From the NCBI GenBank assembly GCA_902783085.1, contig CACZPT010000102.1, positions 1 to 18,893 of the forward strand: DNA of 18,893 bases. Reading direction: 5' to 3'. The first letter of the stretch is position 1; every line of letters begins with the position of its first letter. The position numbers and the translations under genes were made by a program. Of the stretch, positions 1 through 7,492 are shown piece by piece. Below the pieces are notes generated by a model. The model did not search any database. It was not told where the DNA came from and saw only the letters and a list, made by a program, of their open reading frames with translations. This DNA is from an uncultured Methanobrevibacter sp. (GTDB lineage Archaea; Methanobacteriota; Methanobacteria; Methanobacteriales; Methanobacteriaceae).

Positions 1-42
1 AAAAAATTAAATATGGTTGAATCACTAAAAGATAATGAGTAA
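1..42 (+). CDS. 3' end of an FtsX/MacB-type ABC permease gene (partial)
   Basis: Reading from base 1 in frame 1 gives a 13-residue tail, KKLNMVESLKDNE, followed by TAA at 40-42. It matches the C-terminus of the complete FtsX permease just downstream (NLNMVEALKDVE then stop), including the VE-x-LK motif common at the end of FtsX-family permeases. The simplest reading is that a second, paralogous permease gene lies to the left and only its last codons are inside the window. The alignment is short, so the family call rests on this one motif plus the tandem position. Confidence 0.7.
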   Translation, partial: KKLNMVESLKDNE

Positions 43-82
43 TTATCTTTTAGATTAATTTTTAAATATAAATATTATTTTT
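25..82 (+). terminator. Hairpin plus T-rich tract after the upstream permease
   Basis: Bases 25-36 and 42-53 form a perfect 12-bp inverted repeat around a 5-base loop (37-41). The stem contains the last codons and overlaps the stop codon of the upstream gene. A T-rich stretch follows, with a run of T at about 77-84. Archaeal termination usually needs only the T-tract, so the hairpin could instead protect the 3' end of the RNA. Confidence 0.5.
63..74 (+). promoter_or_regulatory. TATA box for the FtsX permease gene
   Basis: The A/T-rich element TAAATATAAATA is centred about 30 bases before the ATG at 98. With the usual archaeal spacing of roughly 25 bases, transcription would begin within a few bases of the start codon, so the message is probably leaderless. 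No Shine-Dalgarno motif is seen. The surrounding DNA is very AT-rich, so the element is a weak call. Confidence 0.4.
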
Positions 83-97
83 TTCTAATATTATATC

Positions 98-2356
98 ATG
101 TCCTTATTTAAAAAAATGCTTAGAGATATTAAAGTTAATAAAGCTCAGTTTATTTCTATTTTTTTAATGGCATTTCTAGGTATTTTTGCATTTTGTGGAA
201 TCTGTGGTGAATATTCGGGTTTAGAACAAACTGTAACAGATTTTTATAATGAAACTAATTTGGCTGATGGTTGGATTTATAATACAACCATTACTGATGA
301 TGCTGTTAGCGATATAAATAATTTTACAACAAATTCTGAAAGACAGCTTGTAGTTCAGTCGGTTGCAAATTTTTCAAATAGTCCGGATATTACCCTGCAT
401 TTTGTTGAAGATAATGAAATTTCTACATTTTATGTAACTGAAGGCGCTTCATTTAATTTATCTGATGAAAATGGGGTATGGTTAGATAAACGTTTTGCAG
501 ATGCTCAAAATTTAACTGTTGGGGACAATATCTCATTTGAGTTTAATGGTATAACTATTAAAAAAGAAATTAAGGGTATTGGTTATTCTCCAGAATATGT
601 TTATGAAGTTTCTAGGTCTTCTATTATTCCAGATTTTAGCAGTATGGGATTTGCTTATATGTCTAATGAAGCATTTCCTGGAGATATTCATTATAATGTG
701 CTTTTAGTTAAATTTAATCAAACACCTCAGGAATTTAAGAATCTATTAAATGATTCAGTTAGTTATTTATCGTTTACAAAACAGTCTGATCATGTTAGTG
801 TATCTCAGTTTTCAGAAGAATTAACTCAACATAAGATGATGGGTAATGTTTTTCCGATTGTATTTATTTTAGTTAGTTTTTTAACTCTTTTAACAACTAT
901 GACTCGTATTATTTCACATCAAAGAACTCAAATTGGTATTTTAAAAGCTGTAGGTTATAAAAATAAATCGATAATTTTACATTTCATGTCTTACGGGTTT
1001 TGGTTAGTTTTGGCAGGTGCTATTTTAGGTTTAATTTTAGGACCTACAATAATTCCAAAACTCTTTTATCCATCAATGACATCAAGATTTTCCCTACCTG
1101 TGTGGAAGCCAGGTTGGAATATTAGTTTTGTTTATGCTGCACTAACTATGATTTTATCTTCACTTTTTGTTTCTTATTGGGCTGCAAGAAACATATCAAA
1201 AGAAAATCCTGCTAATACAATGAGGCCTAAGGCACCTAAAGTATCATCTAATTCTCGTGTTGAAAAATCAAAGTTTTGGAGTAATTTAAGCTTTAATATT
1301 CGTTGGAATTATCGGGATGCTAAAGTGAATAACTTTAGAGCATTAATGGCCATTATTGGTGTTATGGGTTGTGTTGCACTATTGATATCTGCTTTTGGTA
1401 TGAATGACTCTATGAATGATTTAAAAACATGGGAATATGATGATATTAGTCATTTTGAATCAAAATTAATCATTGATAATGGGGCATTGTTAAGTGATAT
1501 TGATAGTGTTGCAAATGATGTAAACGGTACAATGATTATGGAGCAACCTATTGAAGTCAAGGGTAATGGAAATGAAAGAATAGCTTCGCTTCTGTCATTA
1601 AATAGTACGGATTTGTTAATACAAACAGACAATAATAGAAATCCAATCGATTTATCCCCTTCAGATATATCAATTTCTAAAAAATTAGCTGAAAGTTTAA
1701 ATGTTGGTGTTGGTGATACTATTTCTTGGCATATTGTCGGTTCAGATGAGTGGGTTTCATCTAATATTACTAATATTCATGCAGACCCAATTTCACAGGG
1801 ATTAATAATGTCTCCTGAGGCACTTGAGGATTCAGGTTTAAACTTCCAACCAACAAGCATATTGTCTAGTGAAAATATTTCAGATAACTATTCTTCAATT
1901 AAATCAGTTAATACTTTAAATAGTATGAAAAATAGTTGGGATAAAATGACTGAATCCGTGATGATGATGGTTTCTATTTTAATATTCTTTGCAGTTCTTT
2001 TAGCTATTGTAGTTTTATATAATTTAGGTATTTTATCTTTCACAGAAATTGAACGTGAAATAGCTACATTAAAAGTATTAGGTTTCAAAACAAGAGATTT
2101 AAGAAAATTATTGCTAACACAAAACTTAGTTTTCACATCTATCGGGTTTATTTTAGGTATTCCTTTAGGTTTTTATCTAATGACACTTATGATGGATGCG
2201 ACAGGCGATTCATTCTATTATGTTCCTTCATTAACTTGGGGTAATATTATTTTAAGTGCAATTATAACATTTTCTGTTTCAATATTTGTTAATTTATTAT
2301 TTTCACGTAAAATTAAGAATTTAAACATGGTTGAAGCACTCAAGGATGTTGAATAA
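98..2356 (+). CDS. FtsX/MacB-family ABC transporter permease (two FtsX domains)
   Basis: This is an integral membrane permease of the FtsX/MacB superfamily, 752 residues. About eight membrane segments fall in two groups of four. One group has a segment near residues 16-34, a large extracytoplasmic domain (about 40-240), then segments near 250-270, 297-320 and 344-365. The second group has segments near 413-434, 620-648, 675-698 and 714-738, with a second external loop between about 435 and 615. Both FtsX domains carry the cytoplasmic motif of the family (IGILKAVGYK and IATLKVLGFK). Such proteins pair with an ATPase of the LolD/MacB type and act in mechanotransmission, lipoprotein or peptide export, or envelope remodelling; the substrate cannot be read here. 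No ATPase gene is in the window; it may lie to the left beside the paralogous permease. The start at 98 is the first ATG after the TATA box. Confidence 0.88.
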   Translation: MSLFKKMLRDIKVNKAQFISIFLMAFLGIFAFCGICGEYSGLEQTVTDFYNETNLADGWIYNTTITDDAVSDINNFTTNSERQLVVQSVANFSNSPDITLHFVEDNEISTFYVTEGASFNLSDENGVWLDKRFADAQNLTVGDNISFEFNGITIKKEIKGIGYSPEYVYEVSRSSIIPDFSSMGFAYMSNEAFPGDIHYNVLLVKFNQTPQEFKNLLNDSVSYLSFTKQSDHVSVSQFSEELTQHKMMGNVFPIVFILVSFLTLLTTMTRIISHQRTQIGILKAVGYKNKSIILHFMSYGFWLVLAGAILGLILGPTIIPKLFYPSMTSRFSLPVWKPGWNISFVYAALTMILSSLFVSYWAARNISKENPANTMRPKAPKVSSNSRVEKSKFWSNLSFNIRWNYRDAKVNNFRALMAIIGVMGCVALLISAFGMNDSMNDLKTWEYDDISHFESKLIIDNGALLSDIDSVANDVNGTMIMEQPIEVKGNGNERIASLLSLNSTDLLIQTDNNRNPIDLSPSDISISKKLAESLNVGVGDTISWHIVGSDEWVSSNITNIHADPISQGLIMSPEALEDSGLNFQPTSILSSENISDNYSSIKSVNTLNSMKNSWDKMTESVMMMVSILIFFAVLLAIVVLYNLGILSFTEIEREIATLKVLGFKTRDLRKLLLTQNLVFTSIGFILGIPLGFYLMTLMMDATGDSFYYVPSLTWGNIILSAIITFSVSIFVNLLFSRKIKNLNMVEALKDVE

Positions 2357-2380
2357 TTTTGTTTATATTATTTTTTAATA
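2357..2380 (+). terminator. T-rich stretch after the FtsX gene
   Basis: A T-rich stretch directly follows the stop codon and includes a run of T at about 2371-2376. This is consistent with archaeal poly-U termination before the metal operon promoter. No hairpin is evident. Confidence 0.3.
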
Positions 2381-2384
2381 CAAC

Positions 2385-2412
2385 ATATCATGATATTGTG
2401 ATATGACAATAT
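2385..2412 (+). promoter_or_regulatory. Candidate operator of the metal-resistance operon (overlapping palindromes)
   Basis: Two symmetric elements overlap. ATATCATGATAT at 2385-2396 is a perfect 12-base palindrome. ATATTGTGATATGACAATAT at 2393-2412 is a 20-base palindrome with one mismatched pair. They lie directly before the TATA box of the arsR-ATPase operon. ArsR/SmtB repressors bind imperfect 12-2-12-type palindromes at their own promoters, so this is the likely site for the regulator encoded just downstream. Binding is inferred from position and symmetry. Confidence 0.6.
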
Positions 2413-2421
2413 TTATATATA
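2413..2421 (+). promoter_or_regulatory. TATA box of the arsR-metal ATPase operon
   Basis: TTTATATAT at about 2413-2421 directly adjoins the palindromic operator. Expected initiation near 2443 leaves a leader of about 23 bases to the ATG at 2466, enough to hold the GTGA ribosome binding motif at 2457-2460. Confidence 0.5.
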
Positions 2422-2465
2422 AAAACATTATAATTATAAACTAGATATAATTTAATGTGAGTAAA

Positions 2466-2843
2466 ATGACAGATGAAAAAAATCTTTCAAAAAATAATGA
2501 TGATTTGTGTGAAATTTGTCTTCCTCATGAAGATGCAATTGAACGTGTTAAAAAACGTATGATTGATGAAGACAAATATTTTGATTTAGCTGAGTTTTTC
2601 AAAATATTTGGAAACCCTACACGGTTGAAAATTATTTCACTTCTAGTTATTGAAGATTTATGTGTTTGTGACATTTGCGAAGCATTAAATTTAAATCAGA
2701 CAACTGTTTCAAATCAATTAAGGATATTAAGAGCCAATAATATTGTAAAATATAAAAAAGAAGGTAAAATGGCCAGATATTCCTTAACAGACTTGCATAT
2801 TGAAATGATATATAAAGTTGGTTTGGAACATATCTTAGAATAA
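2466..2843 (+). CDS. ArsR/SmtB-family metal-sensing repressor, CadC-like
   Basis: This is a 125-residue winged-helix repressor that should release DNA when it binds a soft metal such as Cd, Pb or Zn. Counted from the ATG at 2466, the core begins with FKIFGNPTRLKII (about 45-57), and the recognition helix is around 77-89 (QTTVSNQLRIL). The metal site of the CadC type is visible: CVC at residues 66 and 68 in the alpha-3 position, plus an N-terminal C15-x2-C18 pair. A further Cys71 follows the CVC motif. Start choice: GTG at 2457 is in frame and would add three residues, but GTGA at 2457-2460 sits 5 bases before the ATG like the binding sites of other genes here, so 2466 is preferred. The gene is 16 bases before the metal ATPase gene, in the same operon and behind a palindromic operator, which supports autoregulation. 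The exact metal is inferred. Confidence 0.88.
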   Translation: MTDEKNLSKNNDDLCEICLPHEDAIERVKKRMIDEDKYFDLAEFFKIFGNPTRLKIISLLVIEDLCVCDICEALNLNQTTVSNQLRILRANNIVKYKKEGKMARYSLTDLHIEMIYKVGLEHILE

Positions 2844-2859
2844 ATTTAATGGTGTTTCA

Positions 2860-5184
2860 ATGATAGTAAATAAATGTTATGAGCCCGATTGTGATAAAGA
2901 TAACTGTAACAATCCAAAACATTATAATTACATTTGTTTTAATCCAACTTGTGATGAAATTCATTGTGAAAATCAAAATCATTTTGATAAACAGTTATTG
3001 AGGAATTATCAAAAAAATACGGATTTAAGTGTTCATAATCATAGTGAAGTAATAGATTATGATGAGGATGTTGAGATAAGTATTTGCGGTTGTTCTGATT
3101 GTGCAGATGACGACCATGACCATGACCACGAACATGAGCATCATCATGACCATGGCCATACTTTGGATGTGGATGATTCATGTAGTGATTCTAATTGTGA
3201 TTGTGATGATGATGGAGATGTTGAGCTAAGTATTTGTGGTTGTCCTGATTGTGCAGATGACGATAATGAACAAGAAAAGGAAGAACTTATTGCTGAAGGC
3301 AAACCTTTAATTACTAATAGGCCTATTCAAATTATTGTAAGTAGTGGTATTTTATTTGCTTTAGGCCATATTTTAGAATTTTTATCAGTTAATTCTATTG
3401 TTGTCACAGCTATATTTATGATTTCAGCATTAATTGCAGGTTTTGAAATAGCTATTTTAGCATATAATTCCTTAATTAAAAAACATACTGTTGGCCCTTC
3501 AATGCTTATGTGTATTGCATGTATTGCATCGTTTATGATAGGACACCCTGAAGAGGGTGCAGCAGTTACTTTTCTTTATTATATTGCAGAATTCTTAGAA
3601 GATTATGCTGAACATAGAGCTAACCGTTCTATTAAATCATTAGTCGAAATCACTCCAGAAACTGCTAGAATAAAAGTTAATGGGGCTGAAGAATTAAAAA
3701 ATGTTGATGAAGTTAATGTTGGGGATATTGTAATTGTAAAACCTGGTGATAAAGTTCCTTTAGATGGTAATGTAATATCTGGTTCATCTTCAGTTAATCA
3801 GGCGTCTATCACTGGTGAAAGTGTTCCGGTATTAAAAGAAGTCGGTGATGAAGTATTTTCAGGAACGGTGAATGAAGATGGGTATTTAGAAGTTATTGTA
3901 ACTAAAAAAGCTAAAGATTCAGTTATTTCTAAAATTGTAACTTTAGTTAAAAGATCTCAACTTAACAGATCTGAAACTGAAACTTTAGTTGAAAAAATTG
4001 CTAAATATTATACTCCTGCAATGATGATTGCCGCTGCTCTTGTTGCATTTATTCCACCATTGTTATTTGGTCAAAATTTAGTTGATTGGATTTATAGGGC
4101 TCTTTCTCTTTTGGTAATTTCTTGTCCATGTGCATTTTTAATTTCCACACCTGTAGGTATGGTTTCTGCTATAACTTCTGCTACTAGAAATGGTGTGTTA
4201 ATTAAAGGAAGTACTTATGTTGAAGAAATGAGGAATATTAAATCTGTTATTTTTGATAAAACAGGCACTTTAACAGAAGGAGAGCTTGAATTATCAGACA
4301 TTGAATTATTATGTGATGATTATTCTAAAGAGGATATAATAAAAATTGCCGCTTCTCTTGAACATCAGTCTTCACATCCTATTGCTCAGGCTATTATTAA
4401 TTATGCTGATAAAAATGACATAGAATTTAGTGAAATTAATGAGTTTAAAAATGTTCCGGGTAAAGGTATAGTTGGGATAATTGATAATAAAAAGTATTAT
4501 GCAGCTAATGAATCTTTAATTGAAGGAAGTGTTTTTGAGATTTCATATGAGGATATTAATAAATATTCAAATGATGGTAAAACAATCATATTCATTGGTA
4601 ATGAAAGTAAAGTCTTGGCATTTATTACAGTTTCTGATAAAATCAGACCTAATGCAGCTAATGTTATTGATAATTTAAATAAACAGGGCATACAAACAAT
4701 AATGCTAACTGGAGATAATAAACTTGCAGCTCATAAAGTTGCAGATGATATTGGAATTAAATATGTATTTTCTAATTTACTTCCAGAAGATAAATTGGAT
4801 ATTTTAGACACAATTAGAAATAAATTTGGTGATGTATCTATGGTTGGTGATGGTATTAATGATGCACCGGCTTTAGCACGTGCAAACATTGGTATCGCGA
4901 TGGGTGCTGTGGGTTCTGATGTAGCTATTGAAACAGCTGATGTTGCATTAATGCAGGATGATATTTCTAAATTACCTTACTTGTTTTCTTTAAGTTATAA
5001 AACAATGAGTATTATCAAGTATAATATTTCATTTGCAATTGCAATTAAATTATTGTGTGTAATACTTGCAATATTTGGTATTATTACATTAATGATGTCT
5101 GTTGGTTTTGGTGATTTGGGATTGACTCTTTTAGTTATTTTAAATTCACTTAGGATTGGAATGGTGAAAGATGCACTATTCTAA
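2860..5184 (+). CDS. cadA: Zn/Cd/Pb-exporting P1B-type ATPase with a long Cys/His-rich N-terminus
   Basis: This is a 774-residue heavy-metal P-type ATPase that exports divalent soft metals using ATP. Seen motifs are TGES (318-321, actuator domain), CPC in the membrane (422-424), the phosphorylated Asp in DKTGT (466), the SHP motif (His506-Pro507) and GDGINDAP (from 663). The late Lys in AIAIKLL and Asp in FGDLGL in the last membrane segments are typical of the Zn/Cd/Pb (P1B-2) group rather than the copper group. Membrane segments start near residue 156. The first ~145 residues are unusual: two copies of C-x4-C-x4-C-x4-H (6-21 and 26-41), two copies of an ICGC-x2-C block (76-81 and 126-131), and a His/Asp/Glu-rich run (86-100). 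No typical GMTC-x2-C HMA domain is seen. GGTG at 2851-2854 supports the start. It is co-transcribed with the CadC-like regulator. Confidence 0.93.
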   Translation: MIVNKCYEPDCDKDNCNNPKHYNYICFNPTCDEIHCENQNHFDKQLLRNYQKNTDLSVHNHSEVIDYDEDVEISICGCSDCADDDHDHDHEHEHHHDHGHTLDVDDSCSDSNCDCDDDGDVELSICGCPDCADDDNEQEKEELIAEGKPLITNRPIQIIVSSGILFALGHILEFLSVNSIVVTAIFMISALIAGFEIAILAYNSLIKKHTVGPSMLMCIACIASFMIGHPEEGAAVTFLYYIAEFLEDYAEHRANRSIKSLVEITPETARIKVNGAEELKNVDEVNVGDIVIVKPGDKVPLDGNVISGSSSVNQASITGESVPVLKEVGDEVFSGTVNEDGYLEVIVTKKAKDSVISKIVTLVKRSQLNRSETETLVEKIAKYYTPAMMIAAALVAFIPPLLFGQNLVDWIYRALSLLVISCPCAFLISTPVGMVSAITSATRNGVLIKGSTYVEEMRNIKSVIFDKTGTLTEGELELSDIELLCDDYSKEDIIKIAASLEHQSSHPIAQAIINYADKNDIEFSEINEFKNVPGKGIVGIIDNKKYYAANESLIEGSVFEISYEDINKYSNDGKTIIFIGNESKVLAFITVSDKIRPNAANVIDNLNKQGIQTIMLTGDNKLAAHKVADDIGIKYVFSNLLPEDKLDILDTIRNKFGDVSMVGDGINDAPALARANIGIAMGAVGSDVAIETADVALMQDDISKLPYLFSLSYKTMSIIKYNISFAIAIKLLCVILAIFGIITLMMSVGFGDLGLTLLVILNSLRIGMVKDALF
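2875..2982 (+). repeat. Tandem C-x4-C-x4-C-x4-H motif in the metal ATPase
   Basis: Residues 6-21 and 26-41 of the ATPase have the same pattern of three Cys and one His, each separated by four residues, with an exact 20-residue period (Cys6/11/16/His21 and Cys26/31/36/His41). Shared residues around them include CD after the second Cys. Each unit looks able to bind one zinc-like ion. The repeat is visible in the translated sequence; metal binding is inferred. Confidence 0.75.
3058..3268 (+). repeat. Direct repeat encoding the DVE-x-SICGC-x-DCADDD block, flanking a His-rich run
   Basis: Two near-identical stretches, at about 3064-3112 and 3214-3262, encode DVEISICGCSDCADDD and DVELSICGCPDCADDD exactly 50 codons apart. 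Between them lies a His/Asp/Glu-rich run at residues 86-100. The DNA similarity indicates a recent internal duplication rather than convergence. Confidence 0.8.
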
Positions 5185-5203
5185 TTTTTTACTATTTTTT
5201 TTA
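5182..5203 (+). terminator. Oligo-T terminator after the metal ATPase
   Basis: Two T-runs (about 5184-5189 and 5194-5201) directly follow the stop codon. This fits the poly-U termination signal of archaea and would end the arsR-ATPase transcript before the MATE gene. Confidence 0.5.
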
Positions 5204-5211
5204 AACCTATC

Positions 5212-5221
5212 TATTTATCTA
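5212..5221 (+). promoter_or_regulatory. Possible TATA box for the MATE-truA pair
   Basis: TATTTATCTA lies about 33 bases before the ATG at 5249, giving a start of transcription near 5241 and a very short leader. The region is AT-rich, so this is only a candidate. Confidence 0.3.
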
Positions 5222-5248
5222 CTTTAATTATTAAACATTTTTATAAAA

Positions 5249-6622
5249 ATGATTAATATGTTTGATAATAGTAGAGAAAATAATGTGGAAGTTATGCTTG
5301 GAAACCCAAAAAAAGCACTTCTTCGAATGTCAATTCCACTCATTATATCTTTGTTAATTTCTAGTTTGTATAATCTGATTGATGCAGTATGGGTTTCAGG
5401 TCTTGGTGCAGATGCACTTGCAGGGGTAGGTTTTGTAACTCCATTATTCATGGTTTTAGTTGGTATAGGTAATGGTTTGGGTGCAGGTTCTGCTTATGCA
5501 TTATCAAAATATATTGGTCAGAGAAATAAAAAACGTGCGGATAATGGTTCAGTTCATGCTATCATCATCATGTTTATTGTATCGATTATAATTACGATTT
5601 TACTTCTTTTAATTCTTAAACCAGTTTTAATTTTAATGGGTGTCGGCCGAACTATTAATTATGCAATGGATTATGGATTAATTGTTTTATCCGGCTCGAT
5701 TTTCATCATACTTTCTAATTCATTATATGGAATTTTTAGGGCTGAGGGTGATACTTCAAGGCCAATGTATGCAATGGTATTGTCCGCTATTTTAAATATT
5801 ATTTTGGATCCTATTTTTATTTATTATTTAAATTTAGGAATAAATGGTGCAGCTATTGCAACATTAATTTCATCGTTTTTTGTTATATTAATATTATTTT
5901 ATTGGTTTTATATTAAAAAAGACACTTATTTAAAACCTTTTTTATCAAATTATAAATTTAATAAAGATATTAGTTTAGATATTATTAAAGTTGGTTTTCC
6001 TGCAAGTTTACAGCTAATTAACAACGCTTTTTTTGCAGCGGTTTTTTCTGCAATACTTGCCTATGTGGGATCTACAGATTCTGTTGCTGTTTATTCAACA
6101 GGATGGAGAATAGTAACTATTGGAACAACTCCTCTTTTAGCTATTGGAACAGCATTAATATCTGTTATAGCTGCAAATTACGGGGCTAGAAATTATGAAA
6201 ACATTAAAATAGCACATAGGTATTCAATGAAAATTTCAATTATTATTTCTATTGTTGTGGCTGTTTTAACAAGTCTTTTTGCTCCGGAAATTACAACAAT
6301 TTTTTCATATTCTGCAGCTAGTGTAAGAATAGCTCCAGAATTAACTAGCTTTTTGCAATGGATTGTTATTTATTATCCCACAATGGCAGTAGGTGTTGCT
6401 TCAACTTATGTTTTTCAGGGTGTTGGCCGTGGACTAACAGCAATGTTTCAGACAATTTTAAGAGAAACAATTTTCACATTATTTTTCACTGTTCTTTTAG
6501 CTATTATATTTGATTTAGGGGTTTGGGGCGCTTGGATGGGGATTGTTTTAGGTGAAATTGTGTCTAATAATATAACATTACTTTGGGCTGATTTATATAT
6601 TAAAAAATTAATAAATTATTAA
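5249..6622 (+). CDS. MATE-family multidrug/toxin efflux transporter
   Basis: This is a 457-residue membrane transporter of the MATE family, which exports cationic drugs or metabolites in exchange for Na+ or H+. Family signs are the N-terminal segment with SIPLIISLLISSLYNLID and VWVSGLGADALAGVGF, the GIGNGLGAGSAYALSKYIG motif near residues 72-90, and a second half with the corresponding repeat (KVGFPASLQ; STGWRIVTIGTTPLLAIGTA), giving the expected twelve hydrophobic segments and normal family length. An in-frame ATG at 5258 would remove three residues and is equally possible; neither has a clear ribosome binding motif. The gene follows the metal-resistance operon but is separated by a T-tract, so a role in metal export is not implied. 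It ends one base before truA. The substrate is unknown. Confidence 0.9.
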   Translation: MINMFDNSRENNVEVMLGNPKKALLRMSIPLIISLLISSLYNLIDAVWVSGLGADALAGVGFVTPLFMVLVGIGNGLGAGSAYALSKYIGQRNKKRADNGSVHAIIIMFIVSIIITILLLLILKPVLILMGVGRTINYAMDYGLIVLSGSIFIILSNSLYGIFRAEGDTSRPMYAMVLSAILNIILDPIFIYYLNLGINGAAIATLISSFFVILILFYWFYIKKDTYLKPFLSNYKFNKDISLDIIKVGFPASLQLINNAFFAAVFSAILAYVGSTDSVAVYSTGWRIVTIGTTPLLAIGTALISVIAANYGARNYENIKIAHRYSMKISIIISIVVAVLTSLFAPEITTIFSYSAASVRIAPELTSFLQWIVIYYPTMAVGVASTYVFQGVGRGLTAMFQTILRETIFTLFFTVLLAIIFDLGVWGAWMGIVLGEIVSNNITLLWADLYIKKLINY

Positions 6623-6623
6623 C

Positions 6624-7487
6624 ATGAAAAGAACAGCTTTAAAAATTGGATATATTGGAACTAATTTTCATGGATTTCAACGCCAACCGAATTTAAGGAC
6701 TGTTGAAGAGGAATTAATTTATCATTTACGCAAATTAGATTATATTGATGATTTAAAAAAGTCCAGATTTAGAATAGCTGGCAGGACTGATGCGGGTGTT
6801 CATAGTTTAGGTAATGTAATTAGTTTTCAATCAGAAAAAGAAGTAAGGGTTAATGAAATTAATAATAGCTTACCTGATGATATTCAAATCCTTGCTAAAG
6901 CTCCAGTTCGTTATGCTTTTAAACCTCGTTATGCTCTGATGAGACAATACCGTTATTTATTGTTTCAAGATTTAAATATGGATAAATTAAATGAAGTTGC
7001 GGAGTTATTTAAAGGAACTCATAATTTTACTAATTTTACTAAAAGATTTCAAAAAACAACTACTCGGACAATTGATGATATTAAAATCAATAAAGTAGCA
7101 TTAAACGATTATTCAAAACGTGAATTTCCAAATTTACATGATACTGTATCTCCAATTTTTATTGATATTTATGGAGAATCATTTTTATGGAATATGGTAC
7201 GTAAAATGATGCGTGTTTTTGTCGATGTTGCACTTGATAAAATGACATTGGAGGATGTTGAAAAATTGTTAAATCCTCCTAAAGACTCTTCAAGAGCAAG
7301 TATTAAAGTTATGGAACCGGATTACTTAATTTTAATGGATATTAAATACGACGGCATCAAATTTAAATATGATGATTATGCATGTGAAAGATTCAGACGT
7401 AATCTAATTGATTCACTTAGTGATTTGCAAAAGAAATATGCAATTCGTGAATCAATGATAACTAGCCTTAATGATTTAGTGGAGTAA
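6624..7487 (+). CDS. truA: tRNA pseudouridine synthase TruA
   Basis: This 287-residue TruA-family enzyme converts uridines in the anticodon stem-loop (classically positions 38-40) of tRNA to pseudouridine. The signature RIAGRTDAGVHSLGNVISF is seen, with the catalytic Asp at residue 56. The N-terminal YIGTNFHGFQRQP motif and the later FLWNMVRKMM motif (about residues 190-200) are typical of the family, and the length is normal. The ATG lies one base after the MATE stop codon and no ribosome binding site is evident, so translation is probably coupled to the MATE gene. The gene converges on the small exported-protein gene with a gap of five bases. Confidence 0.95.
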   Translation: MKRTALKIGYIGTNFHGFQRQPNLRTVEEELIYHLRKLDYIDDLKKSRFRIAGRTDAGVHSLGNVISFQSEKEVRVNEINNSLPDDIQILAKAPVRYAFKPRYALMRQYRYLLFQDLNMDKLNEVAELFKGTHNFTNFTKRFQKTTTRTIDDIKINKVALNDYSKREFPNLHDTVSPIFIDIYGESFLWNMVRKMMRVFVDVALDKMTLEDVEKLLNPPKDSSRASIKVMEPDYLILMDIKYDGIKFKYDDYACERFRRNLIDSLSDLQKKYAIRESMITSLNDLVE

Positions 7488-7492
7488 AAAAA

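Noticed and set aside
2939..3181. Minus-strand open frame of 80 codons, very rich in His and Gly
   Set aside because: It is the complement of the Asp/His/Glu-rich ATPase N-terminus, so the composition is forced by the sense strand. It has no ribosome binding site or promoter.
3064..3262. Repeats in the ATPase as a possible CRISPR-like or mobile repeat
   Set aside because: The repeat is in frame, encodes the same Cys block twice, and is an intragenic duplication.
5185..5248. MATE gene as part of the metal-resistance operon
   Set aside because: T-runs and a separate TATA-like element lie between them, and MATE proteins are not known as the usual partners of CadA-type systems.
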